A stretch of 64,000 bases of DNA, taken from the NCBI GenBank assembly GCA_027382625.1, contig JAJKFJ010021740.1, forward strand, positions 1 through 64,000, given 5' to 3'. The DNA comes from Tetmemena sp. SeJ-2015. Lineage: Eukaryota; Ciliophora; Spirotrichea; Sporadotrichida; Oxytrichidae. Positions 1 to 11,310 of this stretch are shown piece by piece (the first letter of the stretch is position 1; every line of letters starts with the position of its first letter). The notes under the pieces are model-generated. The model was not told where the DNA came from. It made no database searches and saw only the letters and a program-made list of their open reading frames with translations. Made by a program: the position numbers and the translations under genes.

Positions 1-940
1 GAGGGTACCTGCTGCTCGAATGAGCACCTGCCATCGCCTTGTGATGATTTAAAAATTTCTGTTTTTGTGATCAGCAGCAAGTCATCATGAAAAATAAGAA
101 GCCTAAATTATTCTTTATAGAGAGGCGAATTTTTGCCAAAATCTTTTTGGGGGAAACAACTTTACCTCTTCTTTGGTTTGTGAGGGTACCTGCTGCTCGA
201 ATGAGCACCTGCCATCCCTTTTTGGATGACTTTGAAAATTTCGCTTTTTGTAAACCAGAAAGTTCATTGAATCAAAAGCAAGCCTAAATTTTTCCTTTAT
301 AGAGAGGCGAATTTTGCCAAAATTTTTTTGGAGAGAGCAACTTTACCTTTTTTTTGGTTTGTGAGGGTCCCTGCTGCTCAATGAGCCCTGCCCAGTCCCC
401 TTGTGATGTTTTAAAAATTTCTTTTTTTGTGATCAGCAGCAATCATCATGAATCATAAGCAAGCCTAATTTTCCCTTTTATAGAGAGGCGAATTTTTTGC
501 CAAAATCTTTTTGGAAAAAACTTTAACCTTTTCTTTCGGTTTGTGGGGGCCCCCGCTGCTCGAAGAGCCCTGCCAGCCCCGCCTTGTGATGACTTTAAAA
601 TTTTCTGTTTTTTTGATCAGCAGAAGTCATCATGAATCAAAAGAAAGCCAAAATTTTCCCCTTTATGGAGGCAAATTTTTTTGCCAAAATCTTTTTGGAG
701 AGAGAAATTTTAAAACCCTCTTTTTCGGTTTGTGAGGGTACCTGCTCTCAAATGAGACCTGCCAGTCGCCTTGTGATGACTTTGAAAATTTCTGCTTTTT
801 GTTTTCAGCAGCTATTCATCGTAAATACAAAAATCAAGCCTTAATTTTCCATTTTAGAGAAGCGCATATTTGCCAAAATCTTTTTGATAGAGCAACTTTA
901 ACCTCTTCTTTCGGTTTTTGAGGTTACCTGCTGCTTGTTT
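1..940. repeat. ~181 bp tandem satellite, about five diverged copies
   Basis: Five and a bit copies of one unit follow head to tail. The landmark 'gagggtacctgctgctcgaa' or a variant starts at 1, 182, ~363, ~545, ~733 and ~920, so the period is about 181-188 bp. Each unit also carries 'tgatcagcagc', 'agagaggcgaattt' and 'gccaaaatctttttgg' at constant offsets. Copies differ by substitutions and small indels, and the last one decays into unrelated sequence near 940. No long reading frame is conserved across copies, so short open stretches here are not genes. Such satellites are typical of micronucleus-limited DNA and are expected to be removed from the macronucleus; that fate is inference. The array probably continues left of the window. 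Confidence 0.93.
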
Positions 941-1299
941 GTATTTAGCCCTCACCTATCTCTGAAATCACCTATAGCAACTCGAAACAGTTAAGCATGA
1001 TTAAGTTATTCAGTCACTTTATGCTAGACTCGATCAGAAAGGTAGCACAAATTGTGGCTATCTCCTGCAATATGAGCGTACTTCTAGACCATGAAGTTTT
1101 GCAAAGCTATAGCCACCTAGGACCCCGTTGTCTTTGATTTGTCAGTGATAGTCCAAGACAGCGTTGCTGTAAGTTAAGTTGAAAGTTGACTTGAAACTAG
1201 AGTAAGAGGAGAGTCAAGACTAAGATGACAAAGTGAAACAGCCTTACATATGTATCAAGCAGCTTAAGATTTTACAGGCAGAGTATTTTGGTGAGCAGC

Positions 1300-1800
1300 A
1301 TGAAGATACATGAGCTCTCAATGCATAAGAATGAATGCAAGTTGCAGTAGTCCTCTCTGAGCTTCATTTCTGCTTTCAGCCAAGACAAGATAGTGAGCAG
1401 CTAGATCATAGAAGGAGCATTCAATGCGATTCTCTTTGAGAACTTCATCTACAAGACTCTGAAGAGCATTCGCTGTGACGAGAGTCTCTTGCACAAGAAG
1501 ATTGTTCTACTTATGGACTAAGCAGTCATTCATCGCTTCTCAGAGGTATCTGAAACAGCCAAGCGATATTCAAAGTTGTAGTGCTCTTTAGCTTATAGTA
1601 CTCACCATGGCTCAATCCTATCGAACAGCTCTTCTCATTTGTGAAGCTGCAGCTACGCTCACGCAAGATAGCTAGAAAGTAAGATTGACTCCGTCCTAAC
1701 TCTACAGAGAGAATCTAGTCTCAGCTGTGGCCGAGGTGCTCTAGAGAATGATTGCAAACGATGTCAGCAAGCTGTGGGTTCTAAGTATCAAGAGATGGCT
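1300..1800 (+). mobile_element. Decayed Tc1/mariner-type (TBE-like) transposase
   Basis: From 1360 one frame reads SFISAFSQDKIVSS, then IIEGAFNAILFENF and KKIVLLMDQAVIH, the layout of the second half of a Tc1/mariner DDE domain with its 'MD.A.IH' catalytic aspartate. Near 1570 the frame shifts and the other frame gives YSPWLNPIEQLFSFVK, the hallmark 'SP.LNPIE' block carrying the third acidic residue. The catalytic aspartate codon is followed by TAA, read as Gln, so the element was adapted to the host code. A frameshift, and a missing N-terminal DNA-binding half, show it is a remnant. Telomere-bearing elements (TBE) of Oxytricha encode transposases of this superfamily and help DNA elimination; assignment to TBE rather than another Tc1/mariner group is inference. 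No terminal inverted repeats were recognised. Confidence 0.8.
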
Positions 1801-2510
1801 ATAGACAATCAGGTTCGGCTTCGTTTGAACAATGGTCAGCAATGAAACCAGAGCAGCAGAGTTTGAAATTAAAGTGTCACTAACTTGCATTTGTCAATGT
1901 CCGCATTCTAGTAGCAATCTATTAATATATTTTACGCGCCGGGTCTATATATTAGCTGGATCAGTATAATTCTACCAGCCGAGTTATGATTTTATCAGCC
2001 AAGGTCAAACCAGGAATAGAGTAAGGAGATTCTATCGATCGGAGTCCGATTATTCTGGTGCGAGTCTAATATTATTCTACATATAGGAGATGATTTATTG
2101 TTTCTGTGTATTTATTTATTTCTGCAATTTTGTCTTCAACCTTGATTTTTACAATAGTAAATTCACCATCTGATCTGCAGCTTTTTATATGGTTTATCAC
2201 AAATTAATATGAGTTTCTTCTTTAATTATCACCTCTCAACAGTGAAAAATAGCGCGCATATTTTCATTTTTTAAATCTCTTCTCTCTGATAACTTGTGTC
2301 ATTTATAACTCTTTAGTTACTGTTCTCACACAAAAGTTGCAAGGATGAAAAGATCTAATAATATTATGCTGAATCAAATGGTATAATTATTATTTAATTT
2401 GGAGATACTTCAACTGTCACTGATTTAATCCATTTTAATTTAATATATAAATTTAATTCTATTTTTGTATTAAATTATCAGATAATTAATAATTTATAAA
2501 ATTGATGTGT
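1800..2510. other. AT-rich non-coding germline DNA
   Basis: Between the transposase remnant and the GST segments the DNA is AT-rich and no frame shows protein-like composition. A slightly GC-richer patch (1930-2060) has repeated 'agcc.agt' and 'tctatcgatcggagtc' phrases but no recognised feature. Confidence 0.5.
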
Positions 2511-3395
2511 TTTAAGTGTTGGCTATATTGGCAATGATGTAAATTAATACTAAGTCTTGAGGAAGTAGACCAGTTCAAGGGAGATTTAAAGAAAGATTCC
2601 TACTTGGCAATGAACCCCTCTGGCCAGATTCCTATGATATCCGAGGGCATGTTCAAGATTTTAGGAGGTTCCAACACTCTCATGGCCTACCTATGCAATA
2701 GCCAGCAGCGCATTAAGGACAAGCTGTATCACCAGGAGAACAGACAGGAAATCGAAAAGCATCTTGCCTGGTTCCAATCTAGAATGAAGCCATAGTATGT
2801 AAAGCAAGTTGAGAGCAAGCGATTCTTCTGCGGTGATGACATCACTATTGCAGACATCTAATACTACTGCGAGATAGTTAAGATATGAATTTGGTTAATC
2901 TCAGCAGATGGTACACTGAGAGATGCACCAATATTTTTGCAAATTTTAAGATATTCTTTTGATTTATTAAAAGTGTATCTCTAATGAATAAAGAATTGCA
3001 GTATTGGCAATAGCTGGAGTGCCCCACAGTCTTGATATTTTAGTATGAATGAAATTTTTATTAGAATGAAGCCCACATCCACTAGACTTATCAAGATGAT
3101 CGTGAACCCCAAAGCTTTCGGCGATAAGGCTCCATCCGCTCAAGAGCTCCAAAGAGAAACAGAAGAGTTCTTCAAGAAGCTCCTTCCTTCCCTCGACAAG
3201 CAAGTTGAATTGATTATTGCGAGATCAGTACCATCTTGAACCTTACTAAGAAGGACCTCGATGAATCTACCTTCCCTAATCTCAGAAATCCAATGGGGTT
3301 AATTTACAAGTATTGAGAGATGCAGCGTACTACCTGAGATCATTTAGTCCGACAAGAAACTTAAGGAGATCATCGGCAAGTACAATCTCCAGTGA
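2505..3395 (+). CDS. Glutathione S-transferase, scrambled (order 1-3-5-2-4-6)
   Basis: Cytosolic glutathione S-transferase of theta/omega-like length. Six macronuclear-destined segments lie as 1 (..-2535), 3 (2553-2791), 5 (2802-2875), then 2 (3002-3035), 4 (3062-3208), 6 (3218-3395). Shared direct repeats join them: TATTGGCAAT (2526/3002), AGTCTTGA (2553/3028), TAGAATGAAGCC (2780/3062), AAGCAAGTTGA (2802/3198), TGCGAGAT (2868/3218). Every join keeps frame. The product reads LAIAGVPHSLEEVDQFKGD, then the thioredoxin-fold 'MNPSGQIPMI' (cis-Pro loop), a helical C-domain with FFCGDDITIADIQYYCEI (the conserved N-capping box) and ends EIIGKYNLQ plus TGA. Within segment 6 a 10 bp insert with ATT ends (3302/3312) must also go. 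The first ~20 residues with the start codon were not found. No segment reads through alone. Confidence 0.9.
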
Positions 3396-5990
3396 TGAAG
3401 TATCTACAGCCCTTGCGGAGTTGAGCATAATTATCACTATTTTCGTTTATGAATGAAACGGAGGTATAGTTTTTATTTTTAGATAACTAAGTCTATTATT
3501 TATTTAATTAATTTTATATATTTTTAAAATATAATTATTAATAGTGTTAGAGTGCCTTATCATTCGTTGCTAAGTATTTATTAGTTAACACTCACTAAGC
3601 CTTTAACAAGTTAAATATGTTAATATTCACTCTCTGTTACATATGGACTGATTGAATTGACGATTCAGCCATTTTAATAGGTATGTTTATATCGCCAGAA
3701 GTCTAATCAGATTTCTTAAATTACCCACCACCAGATATACATCATTATGAGTAAAATTTAGAAAACTAGAGATCAATAAAATATAAAACTTTATAATTAG
3801 TGCTCTCACAATCTATCTTTTCATTGATGCTAAGTAGTTTTTGAAATACGTTTAACTGTGTTATCAGCTATATTTGGTTAGTTTGCAGAGGAATTAAATT
3901 AACCAAATTTAAAGTAAATAAAAAATATTAAAATTGATTTATAATTTGGACTATTCCCCTCTTTCTAGTTTGTATTATTCTGTCTTAGAGAGTAGCTCCA
4001 TTTGTTTTATCTTCCAAGTAATTATAATATGCGTACGTATGCTCATTTACATATTCCACAGCCCTATACACTAATAGTATAGTTAAACTTCACTTTCAGT
4101 AAACAAGGAGAGTGAATATATTTGCAAACAAGATTAGACGTTTGAATATAAAGTGTTAGATCATGTTTCAAATTAGTGCTTAGTTCTAAAATAAAGATAC
4201 GTAGCTAAAATAAAAGGGATATTATCGTGCTGCCTTACTATATTATATATAAAATAAATATATTTTATCTGTATGATAACATTTAAAGCAATATATTAAA
4301 TCCTTAAAAATAAAAAGTTAGGCACTACTTAGAGTTTTAGACTCCTTTTAAATGGACTTTTACAGGCCCATTCTTTTTTCAGAGGACAGAGCAATAACAT
4401 TATCCCTATAATTAAAAAACATCATTTTTTATTTTAATTGGGTAACTACGAAATTTGATCAAACTCTGGAAATTTAAGAGAGATGGGGCCGACGAAAAGG
4501 AAAGAGAGCAGACGTATTATATAATAAGATGATGACAAACATTTTATCTAATTAAGTGCATAACGAGTTTAATTAAAATAATATATAATTAAGTCCCCAA
4601 ACTAATCAGCAATAAAATTCAAATACATTTTATATTGAACTAATCTAAAATTTAGGAACATAAATTTCATAATTTGAAAACCGCTTATCCAGAAGAGTCA
4701 AAATAAACTCAAGCTATAGTTTCTCATCCCCAGAATAAGAAAATATTTAACTTGCTCAACGGAGCTTTTTTCTTATTTTAAACAAATAAATATCTATTAC
4801 TAAAGTGGAATTTATAATTATAACTTATTCGGCGAATGAAATAACTACTTTACTGAATTGAAATGAGGATTATTTAAAACATTTGGAATGGTAAAGAGAT
4901 TAATTAGGGAGGAGAAGATTTTAGGTCTGGATGAGTGAATCGATAAGAAAGTTTGTTTGTGGTGGAGAAGTATTCAGTGAGTGGTAGATAGGGAGCTGCG
5001 TCTGAGTTTACGTTGAGGAGTCACTTCCTGGGTAGCTTTGTCAATTATTTTTGAGTTATATTTCTACTCTTTATATTCCAAAGTGTCTGCTCGTATTAAT
5101 TTACAATCCTCTCATCATATATATGTAAATTATCACTCAAATATTAATATATTCACTTTTTTCTATCAATTAAATCAAAATTTAATTCATCGCCATTTTC
5201 ATAAAAAGTCTAAAATTAAAAAAGACTAGTATATAAATTGCTTTGTAATTAAGGTAGCTCTCAATTTTTACTCGTAATCTTAAAATTCTAAAAGTCTGTG
5301 ATCTAAATGAAATAAAAATTCTTTTATTTCATTTATCGTGCAAAATGTATAATAATTATTCATCGGATTCGTTAAAGGGATGTTTCACCTAGATAATTAA
5401 AAGTTATTTATTTCATTTAGAGGTTAGGGTTGAATTTAGAGAAGGAACGAGAATTCGTTAATTTGCGTGAAAGGATAGATAGTTGAACATTTGTGATTAT
5501 TTTATATAATTAATTTTTGTCTCCTTTAATTATATATAACCCAGCCAGATCATAAAATAGATCTCATCAGCATTTAATGCTTTCGCTGATAAATCTTTTA
5601 ACAAATTCGCTCCTCAAAATAAAACACATAATTTATTTAAATGCACGAGAGCAAAATAATATTGCCAAATTTAAGCTGCTCTAAATTTTAAACCCAAAAA
5701 ATAATCTTTTCTAAATTATTTTATATCATCATTATAGTTTATTAGCGAAATATGTTTGCCTGAGTTATAAATAGTTTCAACTAAAACCCTTTATTCAATT
5801 AAGCAAGAAATTATATAAACTCCCCTAATTTATCTAATAATAAAATAAACTGAGATTATTCGCCAAAATAATTTAGCATTACTTATTATCTTTGATTATG
5901 ATTTATTGAATATCAAAATCTTATCCGCCTGTTTTAAAACTATACCGTCAAATTTTCTCCCTTAGATAAATATCCGATTCATCTGAACAA
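3396..5990. other. Long AT-rich stretch, largely non-coding
   Basis: About 2.6 kb of AT-rich DNA with no convincing gene. Two patches have protein-like composition and might be stray gene segments: 4450-4530 on the plus strand and ~4860-5060 on the minus strand, which reads DKATQEVTPQRKLRRSSLST and then, in another frame, SPPQTNFLIDSLIQTQNLLL. Neither can be tied to a gene. The rest looks like micronucleus-limited filler. Confidence 0.45.
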
Positions 5991-5991
5991 C

Positions 5992-8900
5992 ATGATTAAA
6001 GTTAAATCAGCAGAGTGGGTAGACTTCATCAATAAACTTGAAGTCATCAAGACAAAATCTAACAGGGAGGTGCTTTGCATCCATTCACTAATTGCTTATT
6101 CTAATGAAATAATCTCAATTAGTGTTTTGAAATATTTTGTAGTGATTGTTGGTAGATGCTAAATTGCAAGCAAAAGCTTAAGCATTTAAAAAGGAATCCC
6201 GACCACGAGAAGTATCTACTCACATCCACCAAGTATGCCAGTGAGAAGCAAATCCTCTCACTCGCTCAAACTCAAAACAAATTTTACCCCATGCAAGATG
6301 GGGATTCCCTATTTTAATGATTACATAATGCCACCCTACGGTCCGCTAAACAGAGTCAACAAATTGGGGGGTCCCAATGGAGGAATGTTAGTTGGAGATA
6401 CATATCTCAAGAACCTACTCTCCAACGATAACATATTCGCCCACCCTTCACAGCAACACTAAGATTTACTTCTCGCGAACTAGGGACTCCTCTCTCATCA
6501 TGATCAGAACTAACCTTTCGCGAATTAACATTTTTAAACTCTTTTATGCGATTGTTATTTGATTATGATAATAGAGCACTTTATTTAGATATGAATCTGA
6601 ACGGCAGCATTAGCCAACAAGGCTTGATGATGTAATAAGACGGCTCGTTGATAAATGGTAACATTGGGTCGGTAGATGATAAAATTGTTCTAATTATTGC
6701 TAATTTGTAAAGTTAATAAATTAATAAGGTGAGAATTAATTTTTTGTTATAACTAGAAGCTAGACTCGGTGATCAAGGTTCTATAGATGCTTATTTAATA
6801 GGACTTGATAATTACACAAACTCTAAACCATCTCAATCAGAACTTTTAAAATTTTGTGCAGCCCCTCCTCAAGTAGGGTCAGTCGCTATACGGCTCACTC
6901 AACCCTCCACTCTCACTTAATTAGCCCCTTAATTCAATATTTTAAATCCTGTATTACAAGGAGGTAGCTATGGTTCAGGATCCTCAGGAATCTAACCTTA
7001 GATTTCTAAACTTATTTTACAATTAAATTCTCATTTAAAAGTAGGATGGAATATTTTAAATCCAAATTTGAAAACCTATAAATAAAATTTAGTTTGAATG
7101 AAGTATTTTGTATCAAATTTATTTTATGCAAATTAAAGTAAACACGCTTTCAAATTATTTAAATTATTCATCTAAAACTATTTAGTTTATTCTTAAAAGA
7201 GATTGTTTTGGAGATTATTTATTTATCTTAGATTGAATATGTTTTGAGTTTACGATTCAAAATGTTCTTGGTCAAACTGGAAATGGAGGAGTGCCTTAGA
7301 ACTAATCACTCTTGTTTTAGAGCCCCATAAATATCATTTCATTTAAATAAATTATAAATTAAAAATATAAAATTATATTTAATCTCACTTCTTAAATCAT
7401 TTCATAGATGTACTAAAAATAATCTTTAAATTGAGTAAAAACAAAAATTAAAAAACTGTACATCATAATTCAAGCACAAGTTGTCTTTTATTTCTCGTAG
7501 CAAATTTTGTAAGTTGTTTAATTTGGGATTTGTATTAATCTAAATTTTATTTATGATTAGAAATATCCCTCAGCCATTGCATTAAAACTTATTTTTAAAA
7601 CAGTTCTCAGAATGGATTACAGCAAACTACTCACAACTCTTCACTATAATTTTATAATGCAAATTAATTAAAATAAGTTTACATTTCACTAAATGGTAAG
7701 ACAATAACTTTTGTATGTCTAGTGAGTGAACTTTTCTATAGATAAAATAAGCGTGGGGCCTTAAGATTAGGATGCTTCAAACTAATCTAAGAATTTAATA
7801 TCAGGTTCATCTCAGCTCCTCTAAACTCTTAAAAATTATCCCTACCCAAAAATATTTGATTACAAGTTTAAGATAAAAATCTAACAAATAAGTCTTAACT
7901 GAACCCCACTAATTTATTTTTAAGGATAAAATAATCTTAAAAATTAAATTATAAAATGAATGTTAACTTTCCAATTTCAGGTAAGTCAAATTTATTAAAT
8001 CATCCTCATATTGCAGATGTAGAAAAATTTTATAACTTAAATTTGAATTGCTTTAGTTAGAATACTAAATAGGAAACGACAATGTATCGAATATTTGCTA
8101 ATCTTCTGGGACGTCTCAGATGCCCCAGCTGAACAACTATCACTATTTATTTATCACTCTGCGTCATAGAATGTCTCGACTGCTCCTTAAAACTAGGCTG
8201 GATTTTATATTTAATTCTAGCAGCCAATAAACCCCTAGATTCCTTCAAATATTTTGAACAAGTTGAAAAACATAAATTATTTTAGTTCTTGTCGACTTAA
8301 TCCTCCATGAACAATTCGAGCGCAAATGGAGCTCAAGGCTTGCTAAACTCTGGATTTCAATTTTCACAGTCAGCTTCTTTCCCGTTCGGAACAAACAACT
8401 TTAATTTAATTATTCAAATTGAAATTTGATTTTGATGACACATATTGCTAAAGGATATAAAAGAAAGATAGAGAGTGTTGCTGAGTATTTTAATCTGGAT
8501 AGAATTATTGGTTATTTTCGCTATTTATTATTGATCAAGTGAAACTTATGATTTTAATAAATTAAAACCCATTAATATAAAACTGAAGAAAAAGGCTCAA
8601 TTACTATGCAGAGCTTTGTCTTAAAATATAGCTGAAAAAGAGTTCTCTGATACAAAACATATCAAAAGTAAAAAGAAAATTAATTATAATGTATCCCCAA
8701 GTGTGCTACATGGTTTTTGCATATAAATAACATGACAATTACTTTTTATCTCAATAAAAAGTCAGCTTGCTTCATTACTAGAAAATTAAATTTGTATAAA
8801 TGGGGAATTACTACGTATATTTAAATAATAAACAACTTTTAAAATATGACCTAGGCTTCGGGAAATTAAGGAACGAACATGAAAAATTATAACATTTCGC

Positions 8901-10470
8901 TGAATGGTGGCTAACTGCCTTAAAATCAGGTAGCTTCTCAACTCATCTCCAGCTCATCATTTTATTTTAATTGGCGAACTATTCAAACGCCCAAGCAAAC
9001 TCACTACTTAATCCCTTCTACCTCAGCAAGTATTTTATCTTTAATTTATACTATTTTAAACAAATAATATACTATAGTTAAAACTTAAATGAAATGAGAA
9101 TTAATTTAAAATAATAAATGAAGAGTTTTAAAATGTTAGAAGTTGAAATGCGAGATATTTAGATATAAAGGAGGGTTTTTTTTTTAATAGACTATTGAAT
9201 TATAATATAAGTTAATTCTACTGAAATTGCGACAGGAGGTGTCTCTGAGGATACTTGGATGTTACAAACTCAGAACCAAGAAATTAACCAAGTTCAAAAT
9301 CTCTGACCGAAGTAATTCACAGGCCTCTTAAAAAAAAAAAAAAAAAAAAAACAGTTAAAAAAGGATGAAAGCTGCTTTGAATTAAGTTCTCAATCGATAG
9401 GTAATTATTTTAACAATAACACTTACATCTAAAATGCCACTGATTTTAATTACATTCTTTTTTATTAATTTATTTATCTTTTCATTAAATTATCATCTAT
9501 AATTAAGGCAAATTTTGCTATAAATTTTGCATCTTCTATGTAAAAAATATTATTCATAAATTTGTAGTAAAATAAAATAGTTATCATTCTTTCGAATTTA
9601 ATGAAAAAGTTGAAGATATTTCTAAATAAATATAAATGAGATAGATAGAAAATAAGAGCATTTTAAAGCTCAATCTAAAAATATCAATTTTTCTTTGGCT
9701 AACCATTCTAAATGAGTTTCAACTTAAAGAGAGATTAAAATAATATAATACATAAATTTTTCAAAAATATGAAATTAAGAATATCAACAATTGCATGAGG
9801 TTAATAAACAGTAAATTATTAAATAGATGTTGAAATCTAAGTTAATTTTTATTTTTTCCCTTTTCTTTGCAAGCTATATTTTACAAATACATCAAGTTAC
9901 TTATTAAAAAATAGTTTCTATTGTAAGAAGATATTTTGTAAGTATTATAAATCTTAAAAACAAAATATCTTTTTGATAAAAATAATTATATTAATAATTT
10001 CTTTAAATTAAAGTAACTGTAATTTTAATTAAAAGCAAGAGTCCATCCTGTTTGAATCCAGAAGGAGTGAGTGGCGGTAATAATTAAGTTGGCTCAGGAG
10101 TCTATCCTAACTCCGCTTTATTGTAATAGCAATTTATTGAATAGTCAATTTCAAATGCATCTAATCTCAACTCGAGCAACTAAAACGTTACCCCATCACA
10201 ATCTTATTTTATATGCAATAAGACTAGAACTTATAAAAGTATCAACACAAATTAATTTAGTTGCTTAAAGTACATTTAGAAAATATTTAAATTAATTTAA
10301 ATATAACTTAGGATACTAGGGAACGACTCAATAGAAAGGTGCCAACTCACTCGCGTTCAAGCCCTGTCTCGATGCTGAAGTGAGTGGTACTTCATTATTT
10401 TTATTCATAGCAGGCCCTTAACTCTGCCACTATTCAAAATTCTTACTTTGGAATAGGGCAATCTAATAAT
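5992..10470 (+). CDS. Q/N-rich protein gene, scrambled over ~4.5 kb
   Basis: No family recognised. The likely start is ATG at 5992 (MIKVKSAEWVDFINKLEV). An 89 bp IES with TTGCA ends (6075/6164) interrupts the first segment. Pointer repeats then give an in-frame path: 6257-6265 to 10346 (CTCACTCGC), 10379 to 10066 (AGTGAGTGG), 10188 to 6284 (TTACCCCAT), 6503 to 6836 (ATCAGAACT), 6926 to 10415 (CCCTTAA), 10460 to 7784 (AATCTAA). The product moves from a charged N-terminus to Gly/Asn/Gln/Ser-rich sequence (GGNNQVGSGVYPNSALL, GPNGGMLVGDTYLKNLL). The first three joins are strong; the 7 bp ones are weaker. Other coding-like pieces (6580-6690, 7245-7345, 8090-8400, 8960-9020, and 9230-9304 ending in TGA) belong to this gene or a neighbour but are not placed. 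A run of 22 A at ~9330 follows the last. Confidence 0.6.
9345..10040. other. AT-rich DNA between gene segments
   Basis: After the A-run near 9330 about 700 bp of AT-rich DNA carries no coding-like frame and no recognised feature. It separates unplaced segments of the scrambled Q/N-rich gene from the segment at 10066. Confidence 0.4.
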
Positions 10471-10947
10471 TTAAAGTGAGAAATCTGATTGAGACGTCAT
10501 TTTGACTATCAAGGTGAACATTAATCCAGACAAATTATGAGGGAAATTCTCACACTTATAATTATCATTTAATTAAAATCTTTTTAATTTTTAGCTATAT
10601 TATTAATTTATACGTTTTAGATTGCTATTATTGAATATATCGCTTTTTAGCATAGTAATTTATTTAAATAGCTTCATAAATTATATAATTTATTTTCAAT
10701 TAAATAATGAATAAAGTAACTTAAATTGAAAATATCATAATCACGATTCGGCCTTTAGCTTTGATTAAGCTGTATATCTCATTTTTATTTACCTAAATTA
10801 GAGGTAATGAATTATATTAACGAGGCATGCAATAGATCCTTGCCTAATTCAACTATTCTACTTAAATTTATATTATAGGATGAATACGAATGCAGAATCG
10901 GAGGTAAGAGATATTTGAGATAAATTCAATAGTAGACAGTGATTTAA

Positions 10948-11020
10948 GACCTAATGTTCAAATGGTTAACGCCTAGATGAGTCAATTTTTACTCCTCAGT
11001 TCGAAACCCACAGGTAAAAC
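10948..11020 (+). other. Degenerate tRNA-like sequence
   Basis: 'gttcaaatggttaac' resembles a eukaryotic D-arm/A-box (GCTCAAATGGTTAGAGC), and 'agttcgaaacc' about 35 nt later resembles a B-box/T-loop (GGTTCGANTCC). Short ACCT/AGGT and GAG/CTC pairings could be an acceptor and anticodon-stem remnant, and T-runs follow at ~11021 and ~11030. The T-stem does not pair, so this is not a working tRNA. It may be a tRNA pseudogene, a tRNA-derived short element, or chance. Confidence 0.25.
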
Positions 11021-11049
11021 CTTTTTTAAATTTTTTTTTTCTGACCAAT

Positions 11050-11310
11050 ATATTTAATAGCAACAGCAATAACAATAGTAACAGTAGCAATAGCAATACT
11101 AAAAATATTTGAAGACATAAATAAGAAGATGATGAGGAAGAGGAAGATGAGGAATTTTAATTAGCGGAAGAATAGTTTGAAAAGATGAAAAGTTTGAAAA
11201 TAAATAAGGATTGTTTAGAATAAGTGAAAATGAAAGCTGATATAGTTGGTCTCAAAAGTATGCAATTAAAGATCAAGGCAGTTATAAATCTAGAGATGTC
11301 TTTATTAATT
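11050..11310 (+). CDS. Asn/Ser-run plus acidic and coiled-coil coding block
   Basis: One frame starts with an Asn/Ser run (NSNSNNNSNSS), meets TGA at ~11110, then continues QEDDEEEEDEEFQLAEE and a Lys-rich helical stretch (FEKMKSLKINKDCLEQVKMK). A TAAA repeat at 11100 and 11118 bounds an 18 bp insert containing that TGA; removing it leaves the frame open, so the insert is best read as a small IES. In another frame the first part would be a run of Gln codons. No start or true stop is visible. It could be a segment of the Q/N-rich gene to the left or a separate gene. Function unknown. Confidence 0.5.

Noticed and set aside
4428..8974. TTTATTTTAATTGG shared at 4428 and 8961 as a pointer
   Set aside because: Pure low-complexity AT word; neither flank gives a supported coding join.
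8843..10387. GGAACGA repeat (8870/10320) joining TQASGNQG to GTTQQKGANS
   Set aside because: In frame, but it conflicts with the stronger 9 bp CTCACTCGC join from 6257 into the same segment; 7 bp matches occur by chance at this scale.
11054..11100. Poly-Gln tract read from the taa/tag/caa frame
   Set aside because: The Asn/Ser frame continues in frame into the acidic coiled-coil block after a small IES; the Gln frame does not.
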